This document shows, piece after piece, positions 42,530 through 54,225 of a stretch of 64,000 nt of DNA. Position 1 is the first letter of the stretch. The number at the start of each line of letters is the position of its first letter. Position numbers and translations under genes: made by a program. The notes beneath the pieces were generated by a model. That model did no database searches, was not told the DNA's origin, and was given only the letters and a program-made list of their open reading frames with translations. The stretch comes from Batillaria attramentaria (taxonomy: Eukaryota; Mollusca; Gastropoda; Batillariidae), in contig JACVVK020000331.1 of the NCBI GenBank assembly GCA_018292915.2, positions 480,001 through 544,000 on the forward strand. Reading direction: 5' to 3'.

Positions 42530-42745
42530 CACACACACACACACACACACACAGAGTCTATCCAAGGCTTACGGGCGTTGTGGGAAGAGTGTCAACAGGA
42601 AACGGTTACGTTGCGGGGGGGCAACAGTGACATACGTTTCTGGCACGTGCCGCCAGTGTGATCACGTGTCAAAGCATGGGTTCGATCCAAGGTCGAGCTG
42701 ATGGATGGTCCTAACTTCCAGGCTGCTCAGGCCAAAAGAAAATTA
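42530..42745 (+). mobile_element. Possible SINE D fragment with (CA)n
   Basis: A B-box-like GGGTTCGATCCAAGGTCGAGC resembles the repeat at 268-590. TTCCAGGCTGCTCAGGCCAA recurs at 43246 as TTCCGGGCTGCTCAGGTCAA. Confidence 0.35.
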
Positions 42746-43107
42746 ATTATTTCCTGGAAGAGTTCACTGGTCGTTTAGCTGACACTGTTTCAGACTTAAC
42801 TCAATTCCTACCAAAGTACGTTTGGGGTTGTGCACCAGTGGCATGAAGAAAAGAAAAGAAAAAAAAAACTTAATTCAAGTCTTGGTGGATTTAACTTTGG
42901 CTTTGTGTGAGTGTTGCAGTTTGATTATACTCGTGTTTGCTGCAGTGAGAGCCGTCAAGGAACCGTTAGTCTTGCCTGATTTTAGCGTGCGGGGCCAAAA
43001 CCGAGAGTCAAAAATGTGGAATACTCATGCGCGGTAAGGAATGTGTTAATACCTTCAGGTTAAGGGCAGATGACATCAGGCTAAGTTGAACTGTGATGCG
43101 TGATACT

Positions 43108-43151
43108 TGTAAGGTTTTTGTTGTTGTTGTTGTTGTTGTTGTTTTGTTTTG

Positions 43152-43238
<87 letters not shown>
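43108..43238 (+). repeat. (TTG)n followed by (GT)n
   Basis: About nine TTG units then ~40 GT units. Confidence 0.95.
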
Positions 43239-43240
<2 letters not shown>

Positions 43241-43627
43241 TTACTTCCGGGCTGCTCAGGTCAAAAGAAATGATGACTCACATAACAACCATAAACCTCT
43301 AATAGATCGTCATAAACGAGTACCTCTGGCTTGACAAACCTGCGAGTCTCGCAAAGTGTGCTCAGGAAGATCTCATCACCCCCCTCACCCCCACCGCCCC
43401 CCCCCCCCTTCTCCACCCCTCTCCCCCACCCCTCACCAACAAAGAGACCAGATAAACACATTACCGTTCATTACTCCGCCATTCTTCAGGCTGCTTGTGT
43501 GTCCACAGTTCGTTATCTGGAGCAGGTTTATCAAATCGTGCGGTCATTTCTCGACGGCTAACTGGGTTCCTGCGCCATCAGCCCGCTCTCAGAAAATCTC
43601 GCGGCAAGATGAATAGGGGCTGATGCA

Positions 43628-43971
43628 GTCAGGCTCGCCGCCAAACTATACCGTCATCTTCCTCTTTTACTTCATATAGGAAGTCAGGCTCGCCGCCAAA
43701 CTATACCGTCATCTTCCTCTTTTACTTCATACAGGAAGTCAGGCTCGCCGCGAGACTATACCGTCATCTTCCTCTTTTACTTCATACAGGAAGTCAGGCT
43801 CGCCGCCAAACTATACCGTCATCTTCCTCTTTTACTTCATACAGGAAGTCAGGCTCGCCGCCAAACTATACCGTCATCTTCCTCTTTTACTTCATATAGG
43901 AAGTCAGGCTCGCCGCCAAACTATACCGTCATCTTCCTCTTTTACTTCATACAGGAAGTCAGGCTTGCCGG
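43628..43971 (+). repeat. 55-bp minisatellite, six near-identical units plus a partial
   Basis: Unit starts GTCAGGCTCGCCGCCAAACT and ends TACTTCATACAGGAA. The exact period is 55 bp (43628, 43683, 43738, and so on). Differences are TATAGG/TACAGG and one CGCGAGAC variant. Very low divergence points to recent expansion. Confidence 0.95.
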
Positions 43972-44028
43972 TCACAGTGGCTAGCTACTCAACACAGATA
44001 CAGGTTTCAAAGAAAACGCTAGGGTGTG

Positions 44029-44487
44029 GGCGGGTGTTTAGGAGTTTAACGTCCTGGCCCTGTATGTACAAGTCGAGGTTAGGGCTTTTAGCCCCGGGGT
44101 AGGGTCTAACCTCGAACAAAACTAGCTCTAGGGTTAAATTTTCTGTTGGTGTTTTTGTTTTTTTTTAAAATCAAGAAGCGGGCCCATCCCAGCAAGGTGC
44201 CTAAGCCGTTATAGAAGGATTTTTTTCTTCCTTTCTTCGCTTCCTTTTGTATTTAATTTTGCTTTTGGGTTTTCTTTTATCCTCGTCTGGGTTAGGCCCG
44301 TAGCCGTGGGTTAAATTCACCTCAACTTTTACATACGGGCCCTGACATTTCCGCCACGTGTGGGTGATATCAAAGACGGGGCAACGAGAAAAAGGCCAGC
44401 ACAAATAGCTGGCCCCAGCCGGGATTCGAACTCACGACCCGAGCATTGAAAGTCCAACACAACTATTCGGCCATCCCGGCTCCCCAA
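44029..44487 (-). mobile_element. SINE A, reversed, split by a TIR element
   Basis: The end block GGCGGGTGTTTAGGAGTTTA, ACGTCC (44029-44053) and the rest (44347-44487) rejoin into one copy with its head at 44487. Confidence 0.85.
44054..44346. mobile_element. ~290-bp TIR element inserted in SINE A
   Basis: GGCCCTGTATGTACAAGTCG with AGGTTAGG at the left is mirrored at the right (AGGTGAATTT, CAACTTTTACATACGGGCCC). It has no frame of note. The clean split of a known SINE gives its borders almost exactly. Confidence 0.75.
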
Positions 44488-44497
44488 AGAAAGCGCT

Positions 44498-44738
44498 ATA
44501 TATTCCTGTTGAACATAACGTTGCGTATGACACCCTAGAAATGGTTTAAAATTCACAAAAAGCACAAAAATCCAGCAGCCAAACACCCATGTGCACAGTA
44601 TATTTCAACAAATTCAAATATTCCGGGTTGGGTTTTTTTTTTTTTTTTTTTTTTTTGCAATGCTAGCAGCGACCACATAATTATCCCCTCATTCCTCTGT
44701 CGTCTGCTAGCTCTTGTGCCAGTCGTATCATATAGTTG
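44498..44738 (-). repeat. Dispersed repeat F, copy 3, with T-run
   Basis: Reverse complement of 36420-36655, with a ~24-bp T run inserted near 44632-44656. Confidence 0.75.
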
Positions 44739-44776
44739 GCAGGGGGTGGTCGTGCTTGAGCTCTTAGGAGATAAGA

Positions 44777-44778
<2 letters not shown>

Positions 44779-44831
<53 letters not shown>
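44779..44831 (+). repeat. (CA)n tract
   Basis: About 26 CA units. Confidence 0.95.
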
Positions 44832-44834
<3 letters not shown>

Positions 44835-45514
44835 TTACTGCATTATCAAGAGAGAGAGAGAGGTGAACCTTTATTTTCCAACGCTGAAAGTTCTTTGTCG
44901 GCAGACCAGTATTGCAACTTGCTGTTGCTGTTGCAGCATCTACACTAGAAAGCACAAATACAAAATCACAAAAATACTCTTACAGTGAGTGCAAACATAA
45001 AAACTCTCTGACCTCCATTAGCATGTAAAGGGAATAAGATAATTATAGTGCGTGCAGGAGAATACGGCAAACCCTAGTTGGCAAACTTCACCCCTTGTGC
45101 CTCAATTATCGGACAAGGTAGGAGAAACGGGTTAAGGAGGTCTCTGACAGTTCTGTATGCTCCTTACAAGCTAATGAACCGCGTAATCCATCAACTGCCC
45201 GATGCCTGGCGTTAGTCATGTCCACTCTTTGCGGCAAACTGGTGAGAGAGAGAGAGAGAGAGAGAGTGAGGACGACCCAGATAACCGCTGGTCCACCACC
45301 GGAGGTCGTTGAGAACATGACCCGCTGATGACACTTGTCTTTCTGATCGAATCTGTCTTGTGGGTTGAGTAGATCAGGTGCTGAAGCCATCTCAAACCAG
45401 GGCAACGATAAAATCACATTAGCGTACACCAGCGGCAAGGAACAGTGCCGAAATGCTGTCGCTGCTGGACCAAGGTGCAGCGAAATATTCCCATACAACA
45501 CGAAAAAATAAATA

Positions 45515-45895
45515 GAAAATAAATAAATCATGACGAATTTTACGGAGCCTATCCTTTGGGAATTTTTCAACACTTGTCTGAGGCGCATCTTCAACATCCG
45601 ATGGTCAGAGAAAATCCGAAACGAAGAGCTATGGGAGCGAGCAGGACAGGAACCAGTGGCCAAGCAGATCCTGCGGAGGAAGTGGGGCTGGATTGGACAT
45701 GGAACCCGCAGGGGAAAAGGAAGAGAGGCCGGCCTCGCAACAGCTGGAGGCGGGACACTGAGGCAGAGCTATGTAAGCAGGGGACCAGCTGGACTGGAGT
45801 GGCAAAAGTAGCCTAGAACAGTGCGATGGCGAAGGGTTGTCGGTGGCCTATGCTCCACTTGGAGCCATGGGCCTAAGTAAGTAAGTACGTAAGTC
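45515..45895 (+). mobile_element. LINE 3' end with RT C-terminus and (TAAG)n tail
   Basis: Conceptual protein blocks are FFNTCLRRIFNIRW, EKIRNEELWERAGQEPVAKQ, LRRKWGWIGH, then a jump in frame to TWNPQGKRKRGRPRNSWRRD. This order is the well-known C-terminal region of a non-LTR retrotransposon polymerase. A short internal deletion after WIGH explains the frame change. A stop follows VAKVA. The tail GGGCCTAAGTAAGTAAG is typical of the same LINEs. It is a dead, 5'-truncated copy. Confidence 0.75.
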
Positions 45896-46509
45896 TCCTT
45901 TGGGAAGCTCTAAGAGCCTCACAAACGGGAGGGAAAAGGGGGGGGGGGAGGGTGTGTGGAAAGCCGCGCAAGCGACAGAGATCTTGCAGCTAGGCAGGGC
46001 TAGTCTAGCCACCTAAGCAAAATAGACTATCTTGCGGCAAAATGGAAGATGAAGGGGGGGGGGGGAGTACAACAATACAAACAGATAAATAAACAGTTTC
46101 AAACGCTATCAAACACAAATCACCCGCAACACACACAGACACAGCTACACTGTCACGCACGTGAATAAAAGAAGACCTACAGAAGAACTGGCGATGTCGA
46201 ATTGAGAATTTTCAATGAGTCACTGAAACAATCGAAAAATCTGCTACTCATGCATGTGAACGTGAATGATATTTCAGGCGTTTTCGAACGACTATAACCT
46301 GCACATAAGAATACAGCATATGTGATCGCTTAGGAGCAAGTACACGTACTGGTTAATAATCAGACTTCACTTCAAGACGTAGTCGAGACAATGCGCCGGT
46401 TTACACAAAGACGAAACGGACTTGACTAGTTATTTTTGACCTGTTTCTATCTTTGTTCCAAAATACCCCTCACTGAATATTTGATCAACTGCAAACGCCA
46501 TTGTATCTG
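45896..46509. other. No gene recognised
   Basis: G runs near 45940 and 46055. Unique otherwise. Confidence 0.4.
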
Positions 46510-46795
46510 CTCCGTCTCTCAGCCGTCAGAAACACCTGCCTCGGTTCTGTCCACACGAGACGGCACTTGGATACACAGGCAATATCAGTATTAGATTCCC
46601 TCGATTAACAGTCAGGCACTCACGATTATTGTTTGTCCGCATCTGACGTGCCATATGCAGCATATGGATATATAGACAATATCAGTATTCGCTCCGTCCG
46701 TCCGCAATCAATCACGCAAACGTATTGTTTGTCCGCGCCTGTTGTCTCACGGGAAAACATGGATACAGTGGCGATACTGGCAATACTTTGCCGCG
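46510..46795 (+). repeat. Degenerate ~100-bp direct repeat, about three units
   Basis: GGATACACAGGCAATATCAG at 46569 recurs as GGATATATAGACAATATCAG at 46671 and GGATACAGTGGCGATACTGG near 46760. TGTTTGTCCGC lies between units. Confidence 0.6.
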
Positions 46796-46946
46796 CACTG
46801 GTTGTCTGGCTGTCTTTTTGCAAAATATTTGTACAGCAGACGTTGGGGTAAGTTAGAACGCTGATGCGCTGGGTCTTCCAGGAAAAACAAAATGCCACAC
46901 ATTAGTTCGAAATTGTCTCATTTTGCCCCCACTAGAATCTTTCACT

Positions 46947-47364
46947 AATGGCCATGTCACACGAGAGGGCAAAGACACTTGAAAACATTGTTTTCAGATG
47001 TTTCGCTGCGAAACAACGTGTTTTGTCGTGTGACATACTTCACAACAATGTTTTCAAAACATGTTTTGATCGTGTTTTCAGTTTTAGAGCCTGCCCTAAA
47101 ATCCGAAAACATGTTTTGTGTTTCAACCAATGAATGCCGCCGTGCGGAGTGTCAAGTGACACCTTCCCGTATCCGCTCAGTCAACATGTCCGTAGCGGGA
47201 CCCTCTCTCTCTCTCTCTCTCTCTCGCCTTAGACGCGCGCTTGCTTGTTTTCACGTGTGTCATGTATTGTTTCGGAAAGCATGTTTCGGGCGTTTTGCCT
47301 TTCAAAACATGTTTTATCAAACATGTTTTAGGAAAACATGTTTTCAGTGTGACATCGCCTTAAA
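46947..47364. mobile_element. TIR element with GGC-ATGTCACAC ends and repeated AAAACATGTTTT
   Basis: ATGGCCATGTCACACGAG at the left is mirrored by GTGTGACATCGCCTTA at the right. AAAACATGTTTT or close variants occur about eight times inside. There is no transposase. The ends resemble common non-autonomous TIR elements; superfamily not assigned. Confidence 0.7.
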
Positions 47365-47723
47365 GACTGTTTTGCACATTTTCCAACACGTGCAGTGCGG
47401 AGTTTTATCGTAAAATAAGTAGGTCACAGGGTTTCCGGCTTAAGATTTACTCGAGACAGCGCAGGCCTTGTGATTGATAAGAATTTTCGCCTCGGCCACT
47501 TGAAAGACCAGAAACTGTTTACTCTGTTCTGATATAAAGTCGGTTGCTTGTTTATCGTGGTGTACACGTCCTCCTGAACATTGCTGCACTGTGTCACTGT
47601 TGACGATCAGCGGTAACGCTGTGCAGGGCGCTACTAAAATTCGGTTGCATTCCTGTGGTAACGGAGATTGCTGTACTCGCAGTATCATTTGTCCAGTATG
47701 AGCATACAGGTGTGATGGTTGTG

Positions 47724-47874
<151 letters not shown>

Positions 47875-47953
47875 AATGAGTCTTGTCTTTTACAGTGAAG
47901 TGTTGTAGTCCCGTCTTAATAGTGGCGTATTTAATGAGAGCATGGTAATTAGG

Positions 47954-47956
<3 letters not shown>

Positions 47957-48052
<96 letters not shown>

Positions 48053-48190
48053 CGTGTGTGTGTGCGCGCGCGCGTGTGTGTGTGTGCGCGCGCGTGTGTG
48101 TGTGCGTGTGTGGGTGCGTGTGTGTGTGTGTGTGTGCGCGTGTGCGTGTGTGCGTGTGGGTGTGGGCGTGCGTGTGAGTGTGCGTGTTAT
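47957..48190 (+). repeat. (GT)n with three (GC)n blocks
   Basis: About 230 bp of alternating purine-pyrimidine sequence, among the strongest Z-DNA candidates here. Confidence 0.95.
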
Positions 48191-48335
48191 CGTTGTGATA
48201 TTACATATTTAACTATTGGGACATGTAATATTGTGTATGTGGTTGTTGTCTCTTTTTACGCCGCAACCGAATTGCCTCCTCTTGAGGACAATAAAGAATT
48301 ATTGAATTGAATTGAATTGAATTGAATTGAATTGT
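48190..48335 (+). mobile_element. LINE 3' terminus with (AATTG)n tail
   Basis: TTGCCTCCTCTTGAGGACAA, TAAAGAATTATTG, then seven or eight AATTG units. It is preceded by the GT tract, as in the LINE at 700-1440. Confidence 0.65.
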
Positions 48336-48573
48336 CTGGAATGCCTGTGCTCTATAAATACTATTTTCTTCTCATTATTATTATTATTATCTATACACCT
48401 TACACACGCGTCTGATTCACTATGTCTGGCTGATACCCTTATACCTCTAAGGTCTAACCTAAAACCCATACCAAACCTTATAGGTTTTGTTCGTTGGGTC
48501 GCTGTGAAAAAGGATATAAAAATGCACGTATATATTTCGAGCCATTGTAATAATTGAAGCAATAACAATATCA

Positions 48574-48648
48574 TCAGCCCACCCCCACCCCCACCCCCAC
48601 CCCCACCCCCACCCCCACCCCCACCCCCACCCCCACCCCCACCCCCTC
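48574..48648 (+). repeat. (CCCCCA)n hexanucleotide array
   Basis: About twelve perfect units. The minus strand (TGGGGG)n has strong G-quadruplex potential. Confidence 0.95.
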
Positions 48649-49254
48649 CCCTCGAGGCCAACTTTCCATCTGGAACACTCAAGTTATCTTCAAATAAATA
48701 TACATAAAATAAAAAGTATATTCAATTCAAATTTAATTTCAAAATAAAGAATACCTTATTGTCAATTCAATAGCAGGTATAAAGTTAGAAAATCGTCTTT
48801 GGACTCAAAGCCTGAAAAAAAAATGAAAAATTAAGATTCTAAGCTTATAAAAACAACATAAAATTGGTTTTGCATGTGCAATAACTTAAGAAAAGAAAAC
48901 TTGTAGCAACCTCTCTCCTTCACGTCCCTTGAGGTACTGCAATGGCCTCAAGAGCTGGGCCATTTTTGTTACTCATATTCCTAAGGTCACGGTGCCTCAA
49001 GACACTGATCTCATCGTCCTGGTGACATTTCACGGTGTCTCACAAAGACGCTCGTTAATGAACACCGTCCTTACATAAACAGCTCCCCAGACGGGGACGC
49101 TGCCCCACATCCACACCAATTTGTCTGTGGTCCTCAACAGGCACATGAAAAAGGGTCTAAGCACCTATCGCATCAATGGCGCTTATAAGCTCTTTTTCCC
49201 AAGAAAACGGTAGTCCTCTTTCGTAATGAACTTGCACCAGAAATATCTTCTCTG
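48649..49254. other. No gene recognised
   Basis: AT-rich sequence at 48690-48800, then unique sequence. Confidence 0.4.
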
Positions 49255-49761
49255 CCCATGGTCTTAGTTTTGAGGGGAAGAGCCCTATCCTTTCGCTGCT
49301 TGCAACCCATGATGGTCCACAGGAGGGAATTTATGTGAGAGAGCCGTCAGAGATGTTGAAAAGTGGGTTCATCGTCTTTTCTTTTGTACTTTGTCCTTCT
49401 CGTTTGCTCGGACTTTGCTTTTTGTGATGGGAAGAGCCAGATCCTCTCTCTACTTGCAACCTAAGATGGCCCACAGGATAGAATTTATGTGAGCGAGCTG
49501 TCAGAACTGTTGAAAATGAGTTCTTTGTCTTTTCTCTTCTATTTTTGCTTTCTTTCCTTTTCTATTTTAGTCTGTTTGGCCTTGGATGTCTGTGCCGGAA
49601 AGGGTCGTATCGTATCGCTGCTTGCAAATTAAGGTGGTCCACAGAATGGAATTTATGTGAGCGAGATGCCAGAATTGTTTTAAAAGTTCGTTTCTTTTTA
49701 ATTTATTTTCTTTCTTTTTTCTTTCCTTTTCTGTAAACTGTGAACTGAAATTACAGAGAAA

Positions 49762-49861
<100 letters not shown>

Positions 49862-50536
49862 GTTGGAGCTGACAAAGCGGTGGGTATACCGGTTAAACTG
49901 GTAAACGCAACAATCTCATAAAGACGACATGAAAAACTTGATAGTACCGTATGTAGTATAATTTTTTGTAACCTATTTTGTAAGCGTTCTGTGTTTCTGT
50001 CATTTATGCTTGCATGTCCGTATTTGTCGAACGTATAATTATGTACGTATATGTATATACATTGTTCTGCAATGTATGCACTGCTATTAGTCTGTCTACA
50101 TGCACTGCTATTAGTCTGTCTACATGCACTGAAATGCCAAAATATGAATAAATAAACAAGTAATGCATCTCTGCCCTCGGAGAAAGAACCGTTATATTAT
50201 CGCTCCTCTAAACCAAAGACGTTCCATAACTGAACAGACAAATAGGAGGGAGCAGTTAGAAATGTTGAAAAATGTCCATTGTCTTCTCTGTCCTGTGCTC
50301 TGCCCTTGGCTTGTGGGAAATGGCCGTATCCTATCGCTGCTTCGAACCCAGCAGTGGTCCACACGACTGGACAGAAATAATGGGAGGGAGCTGTCAGAGA
50401 TGCTGAAAAGTGCGTTCGTTGTCTTGTGTTTCTTTTTCTGTCCTTGTCGTTTGCTCGGCCTTCGATTCCTGTGAGGGGAAGGGGCCGAATTCTATCGCTG
50501 TTTGAAATTGAAGATGGTCGAGGACTAGACAGAATT

Positions 50537-50722
50537 TATGGCGGGTGGGGTGGATCGGTGGGTGTTTGGGGGTTTAACGTCCTTTTCCACCACATAGGGT
50601 GATATCAAAGACGGGGCAACGATGAAAAAGCCAGCACAAATATTTGCCCCAGCCGGGATACGAACTCACGAGCCAAGCATTAGAAGTCCAACGCTCTACC
50701 ATTCAACCACCCCGGCTCCCCC
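50537..50722 (-). mobile_element. SINE A in the satellite, with 13-bp TSD
   Basis: Full reversed copy. CAGAATTTATGGC flanks it before 50537 and after 50722; that duplication is part of the satellite unit. Confidence 0.93.
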
Positions 50723-50826
50723 AGAATTTATGGCATCGAACGGCCAGAATAGACGACTCCACTCAGCAAACACCGAGGCCACAGTCCCGCCCCTTTACTC
50801 TGCTGTGTATCAGCAAAGTACAGTAC

Positions 50827-51105
50827 GTCCATGACGTCATTGTATGGGAAAAGAGGGTGATTTCAAGATGAAAGAGGTTGACATAAATGGTCTTTTTTTC
50901 CTCAGATGACGTGATTGAACTTACTGCTTTCTGTCCATGTGTCAGTCATATCAAACTACATGTGCTCCCCTCGTTGTAGTGTCTGGCAAATTGTTTGCTG
51001 GACCATGCCATGTGCTGTTTTTATTATGACGCGGGACGTGGTTGGCTGAATTCTGGGGGCTCGGCCCTTTTGATTGGCAGGAGTGGAGTTGTCTATTTTA
51101 GACAC
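50827..51105 (+). repeat. Dispersed repeat E, copy 2
   Basis: Matches 32183-32460 over its length, with moderate divergence and small indels. Confidence 0.7.
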
Positions 51106-51214
51106 GTTCGTTCGTTGTCATTTTCCTTTCCTGTTACGTGCTTCTGGTTTGTTCAGCCTTGACTTGGCGTACATGATCGTATGCAATAGCTGCTCACCCT
51201 AAAAATAACTGATA

Positions 51215-51395
51215 GGGGCGGTCGGTGGTCTAGTGGTTAAGAGTTTGTCACCAGTGTGAGAGGTCAGGTTCAAGTCCCACTCGGGGCGTGGGCCAAATAT
51301 TTGTGCGGGCATTTTCTCGTCGCCCCATCTTTGATATCACCCATAATGTGGTGGAAAAGGACGTTAAACTCCCGAACACCCACCCACCCACCCCG
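51215..51395 (+). mobile_element. Chimeric SINE: SINE B head joined to SINE A body
   Basis: 51215-51287 is the SINE B tRNA-like head (GGTCGGTGGTCTAGTGGTTA to CAAGTCCCACTCGGGGC). From 51288 the sequence is SINE A body (GGGCCAAATATTTGTGCGGG to ACTCCCGAACACCCACCC). The join falls just after both B boxes, in the short GGGGC block shared by the two families. No extra sequence sits at the junction. Confidence 0.88.
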
Positions 51396-51523
51396 CAGGA
51401 GCTCAGGGCGCCTTACAGGCAATACCCACTCACTCACACAGAATACACGCAACATTCCTCCACACATACATTTAACTACAAACACATAATGTGCAGCATC
51501 ATACACGGCCTCCGCTCTCCCCG

Positions 51524-51527
<4 letters not shown>

Positions 51528-51572
<45 letters not shown>

Positions 51573-51585
51573 CTCTCTCTCTCAT
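51528..51585 (+). repeat. (CA)n then (CT)n
   Basis: About 20 CA and 7 CT units. Confidence 0.95.
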
Positions 51586-51680
51586 TCCAATCTATCCTTT
51601 TGTTCTGGGTTTTATCACTGGTAGTTGTTCTTGGTTTTTAATTGTCTCTGTCTATCCTTTATCATTTCTACTCAGTCGTG

Positions 51681-51682
<2 letters not shown>

Positions 51683-51775
<93 letters not shown>
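51683..51775 (+). repeat. (GT)n tract
   Basis: About 46 GT units. Confidence 0.95.
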
Positions 51776-51777
<2 letters not shown>

Positions 51778-51834
51778 CTTTTACTTTTTTTTTAGTTGTT
51801 CTTACTGAGTGATTTTTTTTAACTTCGGTTTTAG

Positions 51835-51890
51835 AATGCAAGGCACCTTGAGCTCGTTCCCCGGGGATAGGCGATTATTATTATTATTAT
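51835..51890 (+). repeat. ATT-tailed retroposon end
   Basis: CAAGGCACCTTGAGCTCGTT, CCCCGGGGATAGGCG and ATT repeats resemble the LINE/SINE B style tail (GCGC...ATT). Confidence 0.4.
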
Positions 51891-52472
51891 GTTGATCGAC
51901 GTACGTGGAAGCGCACCGCGTATTGAACAGACGACGTAATTTAGTTGCGAGCTGAAGACTATCTACACAAAGTTGATTGGTGGCTATTTTTAGCGACCTC
52001 GTCGATCGGCGTGTAGTGCAGATACAGAAGCGTTAAGCTAAAGGAAGTCACATCTCTGTTCTAGTACACGCCGCAAAATCACGGAAAATGATGGTCGCGA
52101 CCGATGGTCAAAACGAACATCTTTTCATTTGGCGAACAGCCCCCAGATGACAAGAGCGGTCGCTCGACGGACGAATTACAACCGGTTGAGTCAACCGACT
52201 CAACCTCACATGGCGTGAATCAAACAGGTTGTTAACCCTCGTAATCATGGGACGTATGGTTTTAATCCTTCCTAGCACACGATGCTTCGTCAGATTATGA
52301 CCACGAAATCCTCAGATCCGGACGGGGAACTGAAAAGCCACAGGAAATTACCGTCTACAGAAATACGTTCACGCCGCTTAAGAAGGTTTAGAAGCCCTTT
52401 CTCTTGGCTTGTCGTCAGTTAAGCATAAGCCTTTACTATCTTTCTCCTTGGATTAATTTTCATAAAAGGGCG
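51891..52472. other. No gene recognised
   Basis: Unique sequence. No supported exon. Confidence 0.4.
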
Positions 52473-52645
52473 GGAAGCCGGGGTGGCCGAATGATAGAGC
52501 GTTGGACTCCTAATGCTCGGGTCGTGAATTCGAATCCCGGCCGGGGCCACATATTTGTGCTGGCCTTTTTCTCGTTTGCCACGTCTTTGATATCACCCAT
52601 ACATGGTGGAAATGACGTAAACCTCCTAAACACCCACCCACCACC
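52473..52645 (+). mobile_element. SINE A copy
   Basis: Full length with small changes (GAATGATAGAGCG, GTTTGCCACGTC). Confidence 0.9.
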
Positions 52646-52737
52646 CACCATCATTAAAGGGCCCAGAATCTGCATTTTGACGCGACCGTGTAAACAATAC
52701 AGTAAGACAACAATACTAACAACAGAAAACAACACAC

Positions 52738-52756
52738 ATGCACGCACGTACGCACG

Positions 52757-52838
<82 letters not shown>
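52738..52838 (+). repeat. (GCAC)/(CA)n tract
   Basis: GCAC/CGCG steps then ~37 CA units. Confidence 0.95.
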
Positions 52839-52840
<2 letters not shown>

Positions 52841-52904
52841 GACACACACCGTGAAGAGAATTTTCATATTATTGTGACTTTGGCATGTCTTGCTTTGCTT
52901 GCTT

Positions 52905-52914
52905 GCGTGCGTGC

Positions 52915-52950
<36 letters not shown>

Positions 52951-52972
52951 CGGGGAGTGGGGGGGGGGGGGG
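52905..52972 (+). repeat. (GCGT)/(GT)n and G-run
   Basis: GCGT then GT repeats, then a G run near 52960. Confidence 0.9.
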
Positions 52973-53280
52973 TCGGGATGTTTACCAAGAGGCGACAACT
53001 AGTCTTCATCGAATTGATGGATGAGACTTTTTTGTTTGGCTTCATCTACACTCTCGGCGGTGTCCACAAAGAACCTAATCATGCCAGACTAAACGAAAAC
53101 AGGTCAAGACACGGTTTTGGTCCACTGGTTGACCTAGTTATCTGAGCGGTCACTCACCAGCAAGCACACAAAGTAAGGACGGTCGCCATTAACATTAATC
53201 ACACTCGCCCGCCGTGAACAATCACTTCATCTTGCACTGTGGTAGAAAGGTTAGACTACTCGGGGTACGAAGTACCCTGC

Positions 53281-53430
53281 AGTGTGAGTGAGTGAGTGAG
53301 TGGGTGGGTGGGTGGGTGGGTGGGTGAGCGAGTGAGTGAGTGAGTGGGTGAGTAAATGAAAGATTTGATTTGATTTTTGTTTATGTTTTTGTTTGTTTGT
53401 TTGTTTGTTGTTGTTGTTGTTGTTGTTTTT
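53281..53430 (+). repeat. (GAGT)/(GGGT)n and (TTTG)/(TTG)n
   Basis: Tetranucleotides GTGA and GTGG to 53353, then TTTG and TTG repeats. Confidence 0.9.
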
Positions 53431-53637
53431 AATGATTATATGGTTTAGCATCTTGTTAGCCTTTCGCTGCCTGAAAACTCTCTCCGAATGTCTGTGACTG
53501 ATTTACATTTGCATTGTCACAATACAATTTTTCCAGTGTCTATCGCGTTTTCTCTTTCGTTGATTTACTAGCAGCTGCAGTACATTCTGTGGAGTGCATT
53601 CCTTGCACGTACAAACGCTGACGCCAAGTTAGGTAAG

Positions 53638-53830
53638 CTTAGTTATTTAGGGCTTTACGCCGCGCAAGCTACAAAGACTATTTCGCGGCTAAGCGAGGTC
53701 CTTTCTGCCAGGTCATTAAAAAATAAAAAGGGCGTACAGTAAAACAGGATGTAAATATATATATTAAAAATCTACTTGGTTTAAATAGAAGTTTCTTACA
53801 AGACTTAAAAATCGAACGGATGGAGGTCAA
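53638..53830 (-). repeat. GGGCTTTACGCCG-type dispersed repeat
   Basis: TTAGTTATTTAGGGCTTTAC resembles the TTAG-GGGCTTTAAGCC element at 33024. The rest is AT-rich and its end is unclear. Confidence 0.4.
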
Positions 53831-54061
53831 TGAAAGACTATGAATTTGAATTAAATTTTATAAAACAGGTTTGCCTCCTCCAAGAAACGCTGACGCCAAA
53901 GTTTACAGCAGATACAGAGTGAACATACATAAGAGGTCCTGGTTGGTTGGTTCAGTTGGTTGGTTGGTCAGCTGGTCGATTGGTTGGTTGCGGTTTTAAC
54001 AAAGGCTCCAAAAATGTCGCTGAAAGGGAAGGTGATAGTAAACGCAGGATGCACGGTGTAG

Positions 54062-54225
54062 GTGGGTGGGTGGGTGGGTTTTTAGGTGCTTAATGCCCTT
54101 TTCCACCACATACGGGGTATCGAGAAAAAGGCGTGCACAAATATATGGCCCCAGCCGGGATTCGAACTCACGACCCGAGCATTGAGAGTCCAACGCTCTA
54201 CCATTCGGCTATCCCGGCTCCCCGG
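54062..54225 (-). mobile_element. SINE A with 11-bp TSD
   Basis: Reversed copy with the CACCACATACGGGGTATC block shortened. GCACGGTGTAG flanks it (54051-54061 and 54228-54238). Confidence 0.92.

Noticed and set aside
43628..43971. CRISPR-like array
   Set aside because: The 55-bp units are contiguous tandem repeats with no unique spacers, in a eukaryotic context.
45106..45663. 185-codon minus-strand frame
   Set aside because: It overlaps a plus-strand LINE fragment and a GA microsatellite (giving a run of Ser-Leu), and has no recognisable domain or splice sites.
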